Positions 24,284 through 34,601 are shown, numbered from the stretch's first letter. The stretch is DNA of 64,000 bases from Legionella moravica DSM 19234 (GCF_000423305.1 NZ_KE383999.1:179667-243666); one strand, 5' to 3'. Program-made: numbers and translations. The notes: generated from the letters alone by a model not told the origin.

Positions 24284-26488
24284 ATGGTTAGAGTAAAAGA
24301 TACGACGCCACTGCTACCCGATGGAAGTATTGATGTTGAAATGTGGCTTCATCAGCTTGGCTCCAAAGGGTATTTGGACAATCTTGAACTCATTCGTAAT
24401 GCGTGTACTTTAAGTCAGCTCGCAGGACAGGAACATGCTACTGAAACAGGACAGTCTTGTTTGCAACAAGGTTTGTCCATGGCTGATTTACTTGCCGATC
24501 TTGAAGTGGATCAGGAAACACTAGCTGCGGCTATTATATTTGAAAACGTACATTATTCTGACTTGTCTCATGAGGATGTTGAAGAGCAATTAGGGCCTAA
24601 TATTGCAAAATTGGTAAAGGGTATTGAAAAGATGGGAGCCATGAATAATTTTCAGGCCCTGAATAAATACCCTCAAAATAAAAATCAGATCGACAATATC
24701 CGGAAAATGTTATTGGCCATGGTGGATGATGTCCGGGTTGTTCTGATTAAACTTGCAGAGCGTTTGTGTGTTTTGCGTACAGCAGGACATTTATCTGAAG
24801 CGGTACGAATACAGCTTGCAACAGAAGCTATGGAAATTTATGCCCCTCTTGCAAATCGCTTGGGTATAGGGGCGATAAAATGGGAAATGGAAGATCTGGC
24901 ATTTCGTTATCTGCATCCTGATGAATATAAAGCAATAGCAAAAGGGCTTAAAGCAAAGCGGCTGGACAGGGATAATTTTGTTAATATGATTGTGGGGCAA
25001 TTGAATCACCAGATTAAAGCTACTGGCGCCCAGCATTTTGCTGTGTACGGAAGATCGAAACACATTCATAGCATTTATAAAAAAATGACGAGGAAGAACG
25101 TATCTCTGGATGAGATATATGATGCGACCGCTGTTCGTGTTTTAGTCGATACCGAAGCTCAATGTTATGAAGTTCTGGGAATGGTTCATACTTTATGGAA
25201 GCAAATTCCTGCTGAATTTGATGATTATATTTTCAATCCTAAACCCAATGGATATCAATCCTTGCATACTGCGGTTGAGGGTCCGGAAGGGCGAGTATTT
25301 GAGGTGCAAATCAGAACGTTTCACATGCATGATTTAGCTGAAATGGGGGTTGCTGCGCATTGGAAATATAAAGAAGGTGGTGTTCAGCAAAAAGAAAGTC
25401 ATGAGCGAAAAATTGAATGGCTTCGCGATGTATTGGCATGGCATCAGGAAATGGCTACCAATAAAGGTGTTGCAGAGAATATTGCAACAGAGTTCCTTGA
25501 AGATCGAGTCTATGTATTTACTCCTGATGGAGATGTTCTTGATTTACAGCAAGGGGTCACTCCTTTGGATTTTGCTTATCATGTGCACAGTGATTTGGGG
25601 CATAGATGTCGTGGGGCGAAAATCAATGGACATATCGTTCCTTTGACTTACCAACTAAAAACGGGCGACCGGGTTGAAGTATTGACCGGGAAAGAAATCA
25701 AACCTTCGAGGGACTGGATAAATCCTCATCTAAATTACTTAAAAACTGCCAGAGCAAAAGCGAAAGTTCTGCATTGGTTCAAAATGCAGGATTACGATGA
25801 CAATGTGCAGGATGGTCGTGAATTATTAGATAAAGAATTGAAATCTCTGGGGATAAAATCGGATAAACTTGGCGATGTGGTCGTTGCCCTCAACTATAAA
25901 AAAATTGATGATCTCTATGCCAGCCTTGGTCGTGGGGATATTAAAATAGGGCAGATAGTGAATCGCCTGGCGCCTCCGGAGACAACTGAACACAATATAA
26001 TCAAGTTTGCCAAACCTCAACATAAGCCTGAAGTAACTGGAAGTGATTTACGTATAGAGGGTGTCGGTAACCTGCTAACCTTTATGGCACGATGCTGTCA
26101 ACCCGTTCCGGGTGATGAGGTTATGGGGTATATCACTATAGGACGTGGAGTTTCAATTCATCGTAAGGATTGCCCTAATATTATTCATGCCAGCGAAAAG
26201 CAGAAACAACGTTTCTTACAAGTCAATTGGGGGACTTCTACTCGCGAAAATTACGTTGTGGATGTCTTGATTAAAGCATTCGATCGCTCTGAATTATTAA
26301 AAGACGTTACTTCATTGCTCTCTAATGAAAAAGCACATGTTTATTCCTTACAAACCAGTACAGATAAACATGACAACATGGCTTATATAACACTGACAGT
26401 GGAAATTGATGGATTAAACAGTTTGTCCCGATTATTGACTAAATTGGAACAAATACCTAATGTCCTGGAAGCAAGACGCCAGTTATAA
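24284..26488 (+). CDS. relA: (p)ppGpp synthetase RelA
   Basis: A 734-residue stringent-response enzyme that makes (p)ppGpp on stalled ribosomes. Order: a degenerate HD domain (about 40-190; the HD pair is missing as expected for RelA), the synthetase domain with GRSKHIHSIYKKM, RVLVDTEAQCYEVLG and the NPKPNGYQSLHTAV loop, a TGS domain (about 405-465, VYVFTPDGDVLDL), a zinc-finger-like ARCCQPVPGDEVMGYITIGRG segment spanning about 603-623, and a C-terminal ACT domain. In L. pneumophila RelA triggers the switch to the transmissive phase. The gene follows rlmD. Confidence 0.95.
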   Translation: MVRVKDTTPLLPDGSIDVEMWLHQLGSKGYLDNLELIRNACTLSQLAGQEHATETGQSCLQQGLSMADLLADLEVDQETLAAAIIFENVHYSDLSHEDVEEQLGPNIAKLVKGIEKMGAMNNFQALNKYPQNKNQIDNIRKMLLAMVDDVRVVLIKLAERLCVLRTAGHLSEAVRIQLATEAMEIYAPLANRLGIGAIKWEMEDLAFRYLHPDEYKAIAKGLKAKRLDRDNFVNMIVGQLNHQIKATGAQHFAVYGRSKHIHSIYKKMTRKNVSLDEIYDATAVRVLVDTEAQCYEVLGMVHTLWKQIPAEFDDYIFNPKPNGYQSLHTAVEGPEGRVFEVQIRTFHMHDLAEMGVAAHWKYKEGGVQQKESHERKIEWLRDVLAWHQEMATNKGVAENIATEFLEDRVYVFTPDGDVLDLQQGVTPLDFAYHVHSDLGHRCRGAKINGHIVPLTYQLKTGDRVEVLTGKEIKPSRDWINPHLNYLKTARAKAKVLHWFKMQDYDDNVQDGRELLDKELKSLGIKSDKLGDVVVALNYKKIDDLYASLGRGDIKIGQIVNRLAPPETTEHNIIKFAKPQHKPEVTGSDLRIEGVGNLLTFMARCCQPVPGDEVMGYITIGRGVSIHRKDCPNIIHASEKQKQRFLQVNWGTSTRENYVVDVLIKAFDRSELLKDVTSLLSNEKAHVYSLQTSTDKHDNMAYITLTVEIDGLNSLSRLLTKLEQIPNVLEARRQL

Positions 26489-26515
26489 ATCGAGAGAATG
26501 CTTGAGATGAATATG

Positions 26516-26524
26516 TGCTATAAT
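26516..26524 (+). promoter_or_regulatory. Extended -10 promoter of the toxin-type glycosyltransferase
   Basis: TGC directly precedes a consensus TATAAT at 26519-26524, 31 bases before ATG 26556. No clear -35. It lies just after the relA stop, so the gene has its own promoter and is not merely read through from relA. Confidence 0.55.
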
Positions 26525-26555
26525 AGACCCATGTGTCTGTTATTGAGTCACTACA

Positions 26556-28412
26556 ATGCCAGAAAAGATCATTCCTAAAAAACTCCATGCCATATGGTTA
26601 GGTGGAACATTAAGAGATGTTGGTGAAAAAAACCTGATTGACTGGAAAAAGCAAAACCCGGATTACACATTGAATTTATGGGTGGATTCGAGAACCTATT
26701 TAACCAGTGAACTTCAAGAATCATATAAAAATTTGATACTCCGGGCTAAAACAAATGGCATTGTAATTAACGACATTAATCCGGACATTAAGGAACAACA
26801 GCGGTTGCAGTATGTAAATTATCCACGTGAAATTTATGAGAATATGGCATCTTCAAAATATTATGAAGATGAATTATTTATTCAACAGCCAAATTATGCC
26901 GCTGCTTCAGATATTTTGCGAGCTGAAATTTTATACCACCAGGGTGGTATTTACTTTGATGCTGAAGATGTATTTCCAGGAGAACCACTAGGCAATTTAT
27001 CCTGTAGACACGGCATTTTAATTCATAAGACGACAAATGGACTGAATAATGATCTGATTGCCAGTGAAGTAAACGGTACCATGATTGATTCGTACCGAAA
27101 AGTGATTCAGCAGAATTACAACGAATTATACAGCTTACCCTTGGTGCATCAATTGGCTCATCAATCTCAGTTTTATGAAAGCCATAGAACTACAGGCAGA
27201 AAAGACTCAACAATAAACATTTCTGGTCCTGGTGCATTGGCACAAGCAGTTAATGCCGTAAATAAGGGATTGGCTACTACTTACGGAATGATTAATAATG
27301 CTGTTGCGATGGATCCCAAAACATATACTCTGCCCCCGAAGCAGGCATTAAGTTGGTATAATACTGAAGCTGCTTCCAACCCGGACATGATCATTGCTCA
27401 ATTTAGGTCAAATGTTAAAGATTATTTTAATATGTTGGTTGAGTACATCGGTGAAAATAACTTGCATCCACAGTCTATAGAGACTTTAAATAAGTGCTCC
27501 AGGCTTATTAGTGAATTCCCCCCTACAAAGACCATGGTTCAGCTTATGGCGCACTTACGTGAAAATTTATCACAAAAAGAGATGGATACGCTGAAAAACA
27601 TTGAGATACCTATAGCAGTAAAGGATGAGTTTGGTTCTAATTTTTGGGATCGTTTGGAGCATTATGCTCAAACTACGGATGCATTTGTAGTATCAATTAA
27701 AACTGCTGAGGTAAAAGAAGAGCTGTTAGGTTCATTTATGAAGGAGCTTAAAGACAATACGACCCTGGATAGCTATATCGTTGATTCTCAATTTACTGAA
27801 GACTTTACAAAATTTAGCTTCCCCTATTTTTTACATCGCATCTTGCCCCAAGGCTATAATGCGTTGGTTGAAAATCACCATTACAGCCATTTCTCTTTTT
27901 CTTGTGATCCCTCAGTAAAATTTAAGCCAGTTTCAGCGGAACAACAGGTCGCTATTACACAAAAAGTAGCAAAAGAATTCAATGAATTAACTTCAAAGAG
28001 CTCTGGTCTGTCGTCCGAAGGGTTCTTCGCAATAAAATCAGAACTGGTACAATCAAAACATGCTAAAGAAATTGAGCTTATAAGTGATTATATTAAACAA
28101 ATCACCGCATCTATGGAGCGAGGGCATTCAAAGGATTTAAAGGGAGTTTTGAAAGACAGGACTCATGGCTTTGTTGCTGGTATTAGTCGCACCACGGGTA
28201 CAGCTTATGTAAATGATCGGTTTATGAGCGCACGTTTTGCTCCGGATGGAACATTAAGTTTTCATAAAAGAGAAAATAATCAAAGCCCATGGCGTGAGAT
28301 GACCGCAGATGAAGCAGTAAAAACCAAGGGTTTATTCAAACAAATTGTTGCTCACCAACAGGACTTAATAAGTCAACAGGTCCAATCAGCTGGTTCTAAA
28401 TTTAAAGGGTAG
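26556..28412 (+). CDS. TcdA/TcdB-like glycosyltransferase, candidate effector
   Basis: A 618-residue protein. Residues 1-300 fit the clostridial-toxin-type (GT44-like) fold: KKLHAIWLGG (8-17) with the sugar-stacking Trp, the block NYAAASDILRAEILYHQGG (113-131) and the metal motif YFDAEDVFPG (133-142; DxE/DxxD in place of DxD). INISGPGALAQAV is a second typical segment. Residues 300-618 are unrecognised and end in a Lys/Gln-rich tail. There is no signal peptide, as expected of a Dot/Icm substrate. It would transfer a sugar to a host protein; donor and target are unknown. It sits between relA and a housekeeping gene pair. Confidence 0.82.
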   Translation: MPEKIIPKKLHAIWLGGTLRDVGEKNLIDWKKQNPDYTLNLWVDSRTYLTSELQESYKNLILRAKTNGIVINDINPDIKEQQRLQYVNYPREIYENMASSKYYEDELFIQQPNYAAASDILRAEILYHQGGIYFDAEDVFPGEPLGNLSCRHGILIHKTTNGLNNDLIASEVNGTMIDSYRKVIQQNYNELYSLPLVHQLAHQSQFYESHRTTGRKDSTINISGPGALAQAVNAVNKGLATTYGMINNAVAMDPKTYTLPPKQALSWYNTEAASNPDMIIAQFRSNVKDYFNMLVEYIGENNLHPQSIETLNKCSRLISEFPPTKTMVQLMAHLRENLSQKEMDTLKNIEIPIAVKDEFGSNFWDRLEHYAQTTDAFVVSIKTAEVKEELLGSFMKELKDNTTLDSYIVDSQFTEDFTKFSFPYFLHRILPQGYNALVENHHYSHFSFSCDPSVKFKPVSAEQQVAITQKVAKEFNELTSKSSGLSSEGFFAIKSELVQSKHAKEIELISDYIKQITASMERGHSKDLKGVLKDRTHGFVAGISRTTGTAYVNDRFMSARFAPDGTLSFHKRENNQSPWREMTADEAVKTKGLFKQIVAHQQDLISQQVQSAGSKFKG

Positions 28413-28453
28413 TGTTTCAATTTTGATAAGTGAGATGTGCGGTTGTTTACTTT

Positions 28454-28822
28454 TCACTTAAAAATGAATCCAGCGACTACCCTGCGAAGCTCACTTAATA
28501 AAACGTTGTATGTACGGCAGGCTGCGCCTATTGACATCGCTTCGATACCAATTCCCATCTTTGATAAATCGCTGATTATTGAGAGAGGAGGAAATACACC
28601 AGTATCTTCATGACCGATGATGATTATTTCAGGATTTGATTTGGTTAAAAGTTCCAAATACGGCGAATTGATTTCCTTTATGCTGTTTATTGCAACATCA
28701 ATAATGATTTCTTCTCGTGAAACAATTAAACTAGACTCATAAATGATGGAATTTATCTGAATCTTATTATTTTCATATGCCTGAATCGCATGCTGTTCTG
28801 ATGCTTCTAGATTGATATTCAT
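28454..28822 (-). CDS. Mth938/NDUFAF3-like domain protein
   Basis: A 122-residue single-domain protein of the DUF498 (Mth938-like) family: PEIIIIGHEDTGVFPP and GIGIEAMSIGAACRTYNVLLSELRRV (positions about 74-118) match the conserved core. Mitochondrial NDUFAF3 of this family helps assemble complex I; bacterial members are often near sec or nuo genes, and their role is unclear. It is divergent from alaC with a 57-base gap. Confidence 0.8.
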   Translation of the reverse strand: MNINLEASEQHAIQAYENNKIQINSIIYESSLIVSREEIIIDVAINSIKEINSPYLELLTKSNPEIIIIGHEDTGVFPPLSIISDLSKMGIGIEAMSIGAACRTYNVLLSELRRVVAGFIFK

Positions 28823-28879
28823 GGTTTTAGAAATTTCATTAAGTTATAGTGGCTACAGTATATCACAGAGGATAATCTT

Positions 28880-30073
28880 ATGAGTCAATTTCCACGCATC
28901 AATCGTTTGCCCCCTTATGTGTTCAATACCTTGAATCAATTAAAAACTGAGGCGCGAGCGCGTGGAGAGGATATTATCGATTTTGGTATGGGGAATCCCG
29001 ATCAGCCGACTCCGCCTCATATCGTAAACAAACTGATTGAAGCCGCTCAACGCCCTGATACACACCGGTACTCAATGTCCAAAGGCATACCTCGGCTCAG
29101 GCGAGCTATGGCACAATGGTATCTTCGAAATTATGGTGTCCATTTAAACAGTGAAACACAAATCCTGGCCACAATTGGTTCCAAAGAAGGGCTGGCGCAT
29201 TTGGCACTGGCAATTACAGGTCCAGGTGATACAGTTTTAGTACCCGATCCTGCTTATCCTATTCATACTTATGGATTTATTATTGCTGGTGCCAATGTAA
29301 AGCAAATCCCTTTGATTGAAGAAACCCAGTTTCTTGAAGCGGTTGAAGATGCGATTAATCGAAGCTGGCCAAAACCTAAGGCTTTGGTTATTAATTTTCC
29401 AGCTAACCCAAGTACACATTGTGTTGAGTATTCTTTCTTTGAACGAGTGGTTGATCTGGCCAAACGAAATAATATCTGGATAATCCACGACCTTGCTTAT
29501 GCTGACATCGTTTTTGATGGGTATAAAGCACCTTCGATCTTGCAAGTTCCTGGAGCCCTGGACATTGCTATTGAAACGTATTCAATGTCCAAATCGTACA
29601 ATATGCCAGGGTGGCGTGTGGGCTTTGCCTGTGGCAATGAAGAGCTGGTTGCTGCCTTAACCCGCATAAAATCCTATCTCGATTACGGCACCTTTACACC
29701 AATACAAGTAGCGGCAATTACGGCACTGGAAGGATCTGATGATTGTGTTAAAGAAATCAGAGAACGGTACGAACAACGCAGGAACCTTCTTTGTGATGGT
29801 CTGAATGAAATAGGATGGGAAGTGACTCGACCCAAGGCAACCATGTTCGTCTGGGCCCCTATTCCTCCCCATTATCTGTCTATGGGATCGTTGGAATTCA
29901 GTAAATATTTATTAAAAGAGGCCCATGTTGCTGTATCGCCAGGCATTGGTTTTGGTCAGCAGGGCGACGGGTTTGTCCGTTTTGGATTAATCGAAAACAA
30001 GGATCGAACTCGTCAGGCTTTACGCAACTTGAAAGCTTTATTCAAGCGAGATGGTTTACTCAAGGCGGTATAA
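28880..30073 (+). CDS. alaC: Alanine/glutamate-pyruvate aminotransferase
   Basis: A 397-residue class I PLP aminotransferase close to E. coli AlaC: N-terminal [11 protein letters not shown], substrate-site [19 protein letters not shown], the PLP-binding Lys in [17 protein letters not shown], and [14 protein letters not shown] at the C-terminus. It forms alanine from pyruvate and glutamate. It is separated by 2 bases from the RpfE-like gene and probably leads an operon alaC-rpfE-like-recJ. Confidence 0.9.
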   Translation: MSQFPRINRLPPYVFNTLNQLKTEARARGEDIIDFGMGNPDQPTPPHIVNKLIEAAQRPDTHRYSMSKGIPRLRRAMAQWYLRNYGVHLNSETQILATIGSKEGLAHLALAITGPGDTVLVPDPAYPIHTYGFIIAGANVKQIPLIEETQFLEAVEDAINRSWPKPKALVINFPANPSTHCVEYSFFERVVDLAKRNNIWIIHDLAYADIVFDGYKAPSILQVPGALDIAIETYSMSKSYNMPGWRVGFACGNEELVAALTRIKSYLDYGTFTPIQVAAITALEGSDDCVKEIRERYEQRRNLLCDGLNEIGWEVTRPKATMFVWAPIPPHYLSMGSLEFSKYLLKEAHVAVSPGIGFGQQGDGFVRFGLIENKDRTRQALRNLKALFKRDGLLKAV

Positions 30074-30075
30074 AG

Positions 30076-30885
30076 ATGGATGTGATTATCAATGCAGACT
30101 GTGCTTCTCTTCCCCTTGATGTTACCCCATTAAAATCAATGCAGCAGGTTTCACTTAATTTATTGGCAAGTCTTGGTTATGATCCGCTCAATTTACCATT
30201 GGCTGATCTGCTTCAAAATACCCATCATTTAGAGGGCGAGTGGGTGGTTCTTAGTCCGATCCATTGGACGGCATCTCATAATGATGCCATGATCATTGCC
30301 GCGGGGCGAGATGTGCAACTAAGTGACGATGAGTCACTTTACTGGTTTAAATTATTGGCAAATTATCTTCAAGAGGATGGTCTGACTCTTTATTATCATG
30401 ACGCAAATACATGGTTGTTGCATGCAGTCAATAAACCTCCTTTAAATGCAAAGCCGGCTTATTGTCTTTACAGTCACTCATTGATGCCCGAATTAGCAGA
30501 GTTGGATTCAACGATGTATTGGCAGAAATTCTTTACAGAATGCCAAATGTTTTTTGCCTCACAGCCTAATTCCTCATTATTGAATGGTGTCTGGGCTTGG
30601 CGCGGTGGTACTTTATCCGCAAAAAAATCCATACCTGTTTGTGCTGATGAACCTTTCTTCTCAATGGCTCGGGCTTGTTCGAATAATGTCATTTCATACA
30701 GCCCATCAGTACAACTTCGTGATGCCCAAATTATTTTAATAAATGATATGGAATCACTTGATTCTCAACATAGAAAGGAACTCAGTACCATGTCAACGCG
30801 TTGGTATTGGCTTGATTCCGCTTATGCTTATAAAAAACACAATTGGTTTACTCGAATTTGGAGAAGTTTGACCCATGCTCATTAA
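30076..30885 (+). CDS. RpfE/phosphoglycerate-mutase-like protein upstream of recJ
   Basis: A 269-residue protein resembling the poorly characterised RpfE family of xanthomonads, which is also found beside recJ and is often annotated as cofactor-independent phosphoglycerate mutase. Recognisable points are the N-terminal strand MDVIINADCASLP, a LEGEWVVLSPIHW motif, and WAWRGGTL. No complete phosphomutase metal site is visible, so enzyme activity is doubtful. It overlaps recJ by 11 bases, implying coupling. Confidence 0.65.
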   Translation: MDVIINADCASLPLDVTPLKSMQQVSLNLLASLGYDPLNLPLADLLQNTHHLEGEWVVLSPIHWTASHNDAMIIAAGRDVQLSDDESLYWFKLLANYLQEDGLTLYYHDANTWLLHAVNKPPLNAKPAYCLYSHSLMPELAELDSTMYWQKFFTECQMFFASQPNSSLLNGVWAWRGGTLSAKKSIPVCADEPFFSMARACSNNVISYSPSVQLRDAQIILINDMESLDSQHRKELSTMSTRWYWLDSAYAYKKHNWFTRIWRSLTHAH

Positions 30886-32614
30886 ACAACGTCATATCCC
30901 AACTCATACCTTAAATCTTCCTAATGTTCCGGAGGTATTAAAACGTATTTATGCGAGTCGAGGTATTCGTGATGAGTCGCAACTAGACAAACAATTACAA
31001 ACGTTGCTTGCATTTAACACGTTAAAGGGGATTAATGAGGCGTGTAGGCGCCTTGAAAAAGCACTGAGAGAACAACAGAGAATTCTTATTATTGGCGATT
31101 TTGATGCGGATGGAGCAACATCTACTGCTTTGGCGATTACGGCTTTAAAGGCTATGGGAGCCCAGCATGTTGAATATCTGGTGCCTAATCGCTTTGAATT
31201 CGGGTATGGCCTAACCCCCGCTATAGTGGACGTGGCAAACAAATGGAAACCGCAGTTAATCATTACCGTAGATAACGGTATTGCCAGTTTTGATGGCGTG
31301 GAGCGGGCAAATAATTTGGGTATTGATGTGCTTATTACGGATCACCATCTTCCTGCTGATTCAATACCTAATGCCTGTGCCATAGTTAACCCTAATCAGC
31401 AAGGATGTGCCTTTCCAAGCAAATCCATTGCTGGGGTTGGGGTTATATTCTATGTCATGCTCGCATTACGCCGTCATTTAAAAAATGCGCATTGGTTTGC
31501 TGAAATGAATATTACTGAACCCAATATGGCCAGTTTTCTGGATTTGGTTGCTTTGGGGACTGTGGCTGATGTGGTTGGCTTGGATCAAAATAATCGAATT
31601 ATGGTTAACCAGGGCATGGCCAGAATACGTCAGGGACTTTGCAGAGAAGGTATTAAGGCTTTAATTGAGATTTCAGGAAGAGAATGTTCCCGGTTAAGGG
31701 AAACCGATTTGGGTTTTGCCATTGCACCGCGATTGAATGCAGCGGGGAGATTGGATGATATGGCTTTAGGAATCGAATGTTTAATGACATCCGATCCACT
31801 TCAGGCAAAAAACTTTTGCAAACAATTGGATGAATTGAATCAGGAGCGAAAGCACATAGAATCTGAAATGAAGGAACAAGCCATGCTTGCATTGGATAAA
31901 TTGTCTATTCACCCAGATAAGAACAATCATTTGCCAATAGCATTATGTATTTTTGATAAAACCTGGCATCAGGGAGTTATTGGTATTTTAGCGGGACGGA
32001 TGAAAGAACGATATCATCGCCCCGTTATCGCTTTCGCTTTCGTAAGTGAACATGAATTAAAAGGTTCCGCCCGTTCCGTTCCTGATTTGAATATAAGGGA
32101 TGTATTGGCCGCAGTAGATAAAGATCATCCGGGTTTGATTACCAAATTTGGAGGGCATGCCATGGCTGCTGGTTTAAGTATTCGCCCGGAGAACCTGGAT
32201 TCGTTTCGTGACGCTTTAGTATCCGAAGTGAATAAACACATCGAACTGTCTCAATGCGAGGGAGAGTTATTAACTGACGGGCCGTTGCAGCCTGGAGAGT
32301 TAAATTTGGAAACAGCTCAGTTAATTCAACAGGCAGGCCCTTGGGGGCAGCAGTTTGCCGAACCGGTTTTTGATAATGTATTTGAAATTCTGGATCAGCG
32401 CCTTGTTGGCAAAAACCATTTGAAAATGACACTTGCGGATCCGAAAAGCGGAGTTCAGATAGATGCCATTGCTTTTAATGTTGATTTAAAGACCTGGCCT
32501 AATCACCGTGTCAAACACCTACATGCGGCCTATAAATTGGATATCAATTATTATATGGGACGCTCCAGAGTGCAACTATTAATTCAGGCAATGAATGTTA
32601 TGAATCAGGAATAG
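30875..32614 (+). CDS. recJ: Single-stranded-DNA-specific exonuclease RecJ
   Basis: A 579-residue DHH-family 5'-3' exonuclease for recombination and mismatch repair. Motifs: ILIIGDFDADGATSTALAI (I), TVDNGIAS (II), LITDHHLP (III, DHH), VALGTVADVV (IV), and the DHHA1 domain with KGSARSVP and FGGHAMAAGLSI. Length is that of full RecJ. It is co-directional with the upstream RpfE-like gene. Confidence 0.95.
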   Translation: MLIKQRHIPTHTLNLPNVPEVLKRIYASRGIRDESQLDKQLQTLLAFNTLKGINEACRRLEKALREQQRILIIGDFDADGATSTALAITALKAMGAQHVEYLVPNRFEFGYGLTPAIVDVANKWKPQLIITVDNGIASFDGVERANNLGIDVLITDHHLPADSIPNACAIVNPNQQGCAFPSKSIAGVGVIFYVMLALRRHLKNAHWFAEMNITEPNMASFLDLVALGTVADVVGLDQNNRIMVNQGMARIRQGLCREGIKALIEISGRECSRLRETDLGFAIAPRLNAAGRLDDMALGIECLMTSDPLQAKNFCKQLDELNQERKHIESEMKEQAMLALDKLSIHPDKNNHLPIALCIFDKTWHQGVIGILAGRMKERYHRPVIAFAFVSEHELKGSARSVPDLNIRDVLAAVDKDHPGLITKFGGHAMAAGLSIRPENLDSFRDALVSEVNKHIELSQCEGELLTDGPLQPGELNLETAQLIQQAGPWGQQFAEPVFDNVFEILDQRLVGKNHLKMTLADPKSGVQIDAIAFNVDLKTWPNHRVKHLHAAYKLDINYYMGRSRVQLLIQAMNVMNQE

Positions 32615-32632
32615 TATTTTGGAGTTTAAATT

Positions 32633-32662
32633 TTGCTCAGTTGCCGTGTCTTGCGCTATAAT
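32633..32662 (+). promoter_or_regulatory. Promoter of dusA
   Basis: TTGCTC (32633-32638), an 18-base spacer and a consensus TATAAT (32657-32662) lie 29 bases before the TTG start of dusA. Confidence 0.55.
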
Positions 32663-32690
32663 TCTCATTTTAATTAATTGGTGAACGATC

Positions 32691-33671
32691 TTGGACTCTA
32701 AATTATCTATTGCTCCCATGATAGATTGGACCTATACCCATTTTCGCGTATTAATGCGTTTATTGGCTCCTCATGCTTTATTGTATACCGAGATGCAGAC
32801 AACCGGGGCTGTTGTTAATAATCCGGAAAGAGCTCTTTTTTTTTCTGCAATGGAGCATCCCATTGCACTTCAGCTGGGCGGTTCTGATCAACATGCCCTT
32901 GCTCAATGTGCAGCAATTGCTGAGCAGAAAGGGTATGACGAAATCAACTTAAACCTAGGCTGTCCCAGCGATAAGGTTCAGGCTGGTCGTTTTGGTGCCT
33001 GCTTAATGAATGAGCCAGTTCAGGTTATTGAGTGTATTCGTGCATTAAAACAGGCAGTGACCATTCCTGTTACAGCGAAAACCAGAATAGGCATAGACAA
33101 TCAGGACAGTTATGCTTTTTTTAGTGATTTTGCTCATCGCCTGATTGATGCCGGATGTGATAAATTAATCGTTCATGCTCGTAAGGCATGGTTAAGTGGC
33201 CTGAATCCAAAGCAAAACAGAACTATTCCTCCCGTCAATTACGACTATGTTTATCGACTTAAGCAGGAAATTCCTCATATTCCGATAATCATTAATGGAA
33301 ATATTGTGACGAATTGGGACATTGAAGAACACCTAAGGCATGTCGATGGCGTGATGTTGGGTCGCCTGGCTTGTGATAATCCCTATCGCATAGCAGAGAT
33401 TCACCATGCTTTATATCCACAATCTGCGCAGATTAAGCGGAGCACGCTACTGATTCGCTATCTTGATTATCTGGCTGCTGAGCACAAAAAAGGGATTCCA
33501 CTAAGTCTTTTGATTAAACCCATTTTTAATTTGGCTCATGGTTTGCCCGGGGCAAGTCAATGGAAAAAGAAGTTAATGCAGGTTTTACAATCAAAAAATA
33601 CTGAAGGGTGCGCAGAGCTAATCGACTATCTAAACGATTTGGAATCAAAAAGGGATTATGAAACAGTATGA
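32691..33671 (+). CDS. dusA: tRNA-dihydrouridine synthase A
   Basis: A 326-residue FMN-dependent enzyme reducing U20/20a in tRNA. DusA-type features: KLSIAPMIDWTYTHFR, LLYTEMQTTGAV, the catalytic-Cys motif LNLGCPSDKVQAGRFGACLM, TAKTRIGIDNQDSY and HARKAWLSGLNPKQNR. The last two distinguish DusA from DusB and DusC. The start is TTG 32691 preceded by GGTGA; no upstream ATG is in frame. Confidence 0.93.
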   Translation: MDSKLSIAPMIDWTYTHFRVLMRLLAPHALLYTEMQTTGAVVNNPERALFFSAMEHPIALQLGGSDQHALAQCAAIAEQKGYDEINLNLGCPSDKVQAGRFGACLMNEPVQVIECIRALKQAVTIPVTAKTRIGIDNQDSYAFFSDFAHRLIDAGCDKLIVHARKAWLSGLNPKQNRTIPPVNYDYVYRLKQEIPHIPIIINGNIVTNWDIEEHLRHVDGVMLGRLACDNPYRIAEIHHALYPQSAQIKRSTLLIRYLDYLAAEHKKGIPLSLLIKPIFNLAHGLPGASQWKKKLMQVLQSKNTEGCAELIDYLNDLESKRDYETV

Positions 33672-33838
33672 ACTGCATATAACGGATCTTAAGATTATTG
33701 TGTCTTCAAATAATGACTATTAGAACAGGCATTTCAGAGTCCTGGGAATGTGCAATCTCCAAAATCTGAATTATAGTTTGCATTAAAGTCAATTTTTCTA
33801 TTAAAATCATAGAGATTTTTTCAAGCAAAGGAACTTAA

Positions 33839-34555
33839 ATGCATAAAAATACATACGGAATTCTTCTCGGTTTAGGTGTAAGCCTTGGGTGTTTTGCTGG
33901 AGACATGGGTGTTCAAGAAACCAGCAGTTTTTATATACAGGGTATGGTGGACTACAACTGGTTAAATTACTCTGAAGCCAACACTGCATCCTATTTCGGA
34001 CCTCAAAATATTCGGGCTGTTGCTGCCTCTATTGATAACCGCTGGGGTTATGGCGTTGGGGCTGGTTATGTTTTTAATGACTATTTGCGTGCTGGTGTAA
34101 CCTTCCAGGGTAGACCTAATATTGGTTATTCAGTAACAGATGATGCTCCAGAAACAGCCTCAGGTAATTTTAATAATTTTACCGTGATGTTTAATGCTTA
34201 TTTATCAAGTCCTTCTTTGTCCACCATGGGATTTAACCCATACATCATGGGTGGTGTTGGGGTCGCTCGTAATAAAACCAATGATATCTATTGGCCATTA
34301 GCCAATCAAATTGAATTTGGTGCTTCAACAACACCTTTTGCATGGCAGGCAGGATTAGGTACCTTATTTAATCTTAACGATTGTCTGTTTTTAGATATTA
34401 ACTACACCTTTGTTTCAATTGGTGAAGTTAAAAACTCTGGTCAGTACAATGCAGTAGCTGCAAACAATACACCAGCATCGGGTGCACCAACACGATTTAA
34501 TAAAGTGTACAGCAACCAGGCTGAATTAGGTCTCCACTATCGCTTTTCTGTATAA
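33839..34555 (+). CDS. Outer-membrane beta-barrel protein (opacity/LomR type)
   Basis: A 238-residue protein with a signal peptide (YGILLGLGVSLGCFA), then alternating amphipathic strands rich in Tyr, Gly and Asn (FYIQGMVDYNWLNY, WGYGVGAGYVFNDYLRAG, MGFNPYIMGGVGVARN, LGLHYRFSV) ending in an aromatic strand. This fits a small eight-stranded barrel of the OmpA/OmpW/Opa-like group. ATG 33839 follows AAAGGAAC. It is a single-gene unit with a strong terminator. Function is not predictable; Legionella has many paralogues. Confidence 0.83.
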   Translation: MHKNTYGILLGLGVSLGCFAGDMGVQETSSFYIQGMVDYNWLNYSEANTASYFGPQNIRAVAASIDNRWGYGVGAGYVFNDYLRAGVTFQGRPNIGYSVTDDAPETASGNFNNFTVMFNAYLSSPSLSTMGFNPYIMGGVGVARNKTNDIYWPLANQIEFGASTTPFAWQAGLGTLFNLNDCLFLDINYTFVSIGEVKNSGQYNAVAANNTPASGAPTRFNKVYSNQAELGLHYRFSV

Positions 34556-34566
34556 GCGTTTTTCTT

Positions 34567-34601
34567 ACCGGGTATGGCACCAGTTGCCTATACCCGGTTT
34601 T
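34567..34601 (+). terminator. Rho-independent terminator after the barrel protein
   Basis: ACCGGGTAT and ATACCCGGT arms with an inner GGCA/TGCC extension (34567-34598) followed by TTTT. Eleven bases after the stop codon. Confidence 0.85.

Noticed and set aside
26531..26578. Fifteen-codon leader frame before the glycosyltransferase
   Set aside because: Overlaps the gene start out of frame and has no ribosome site.
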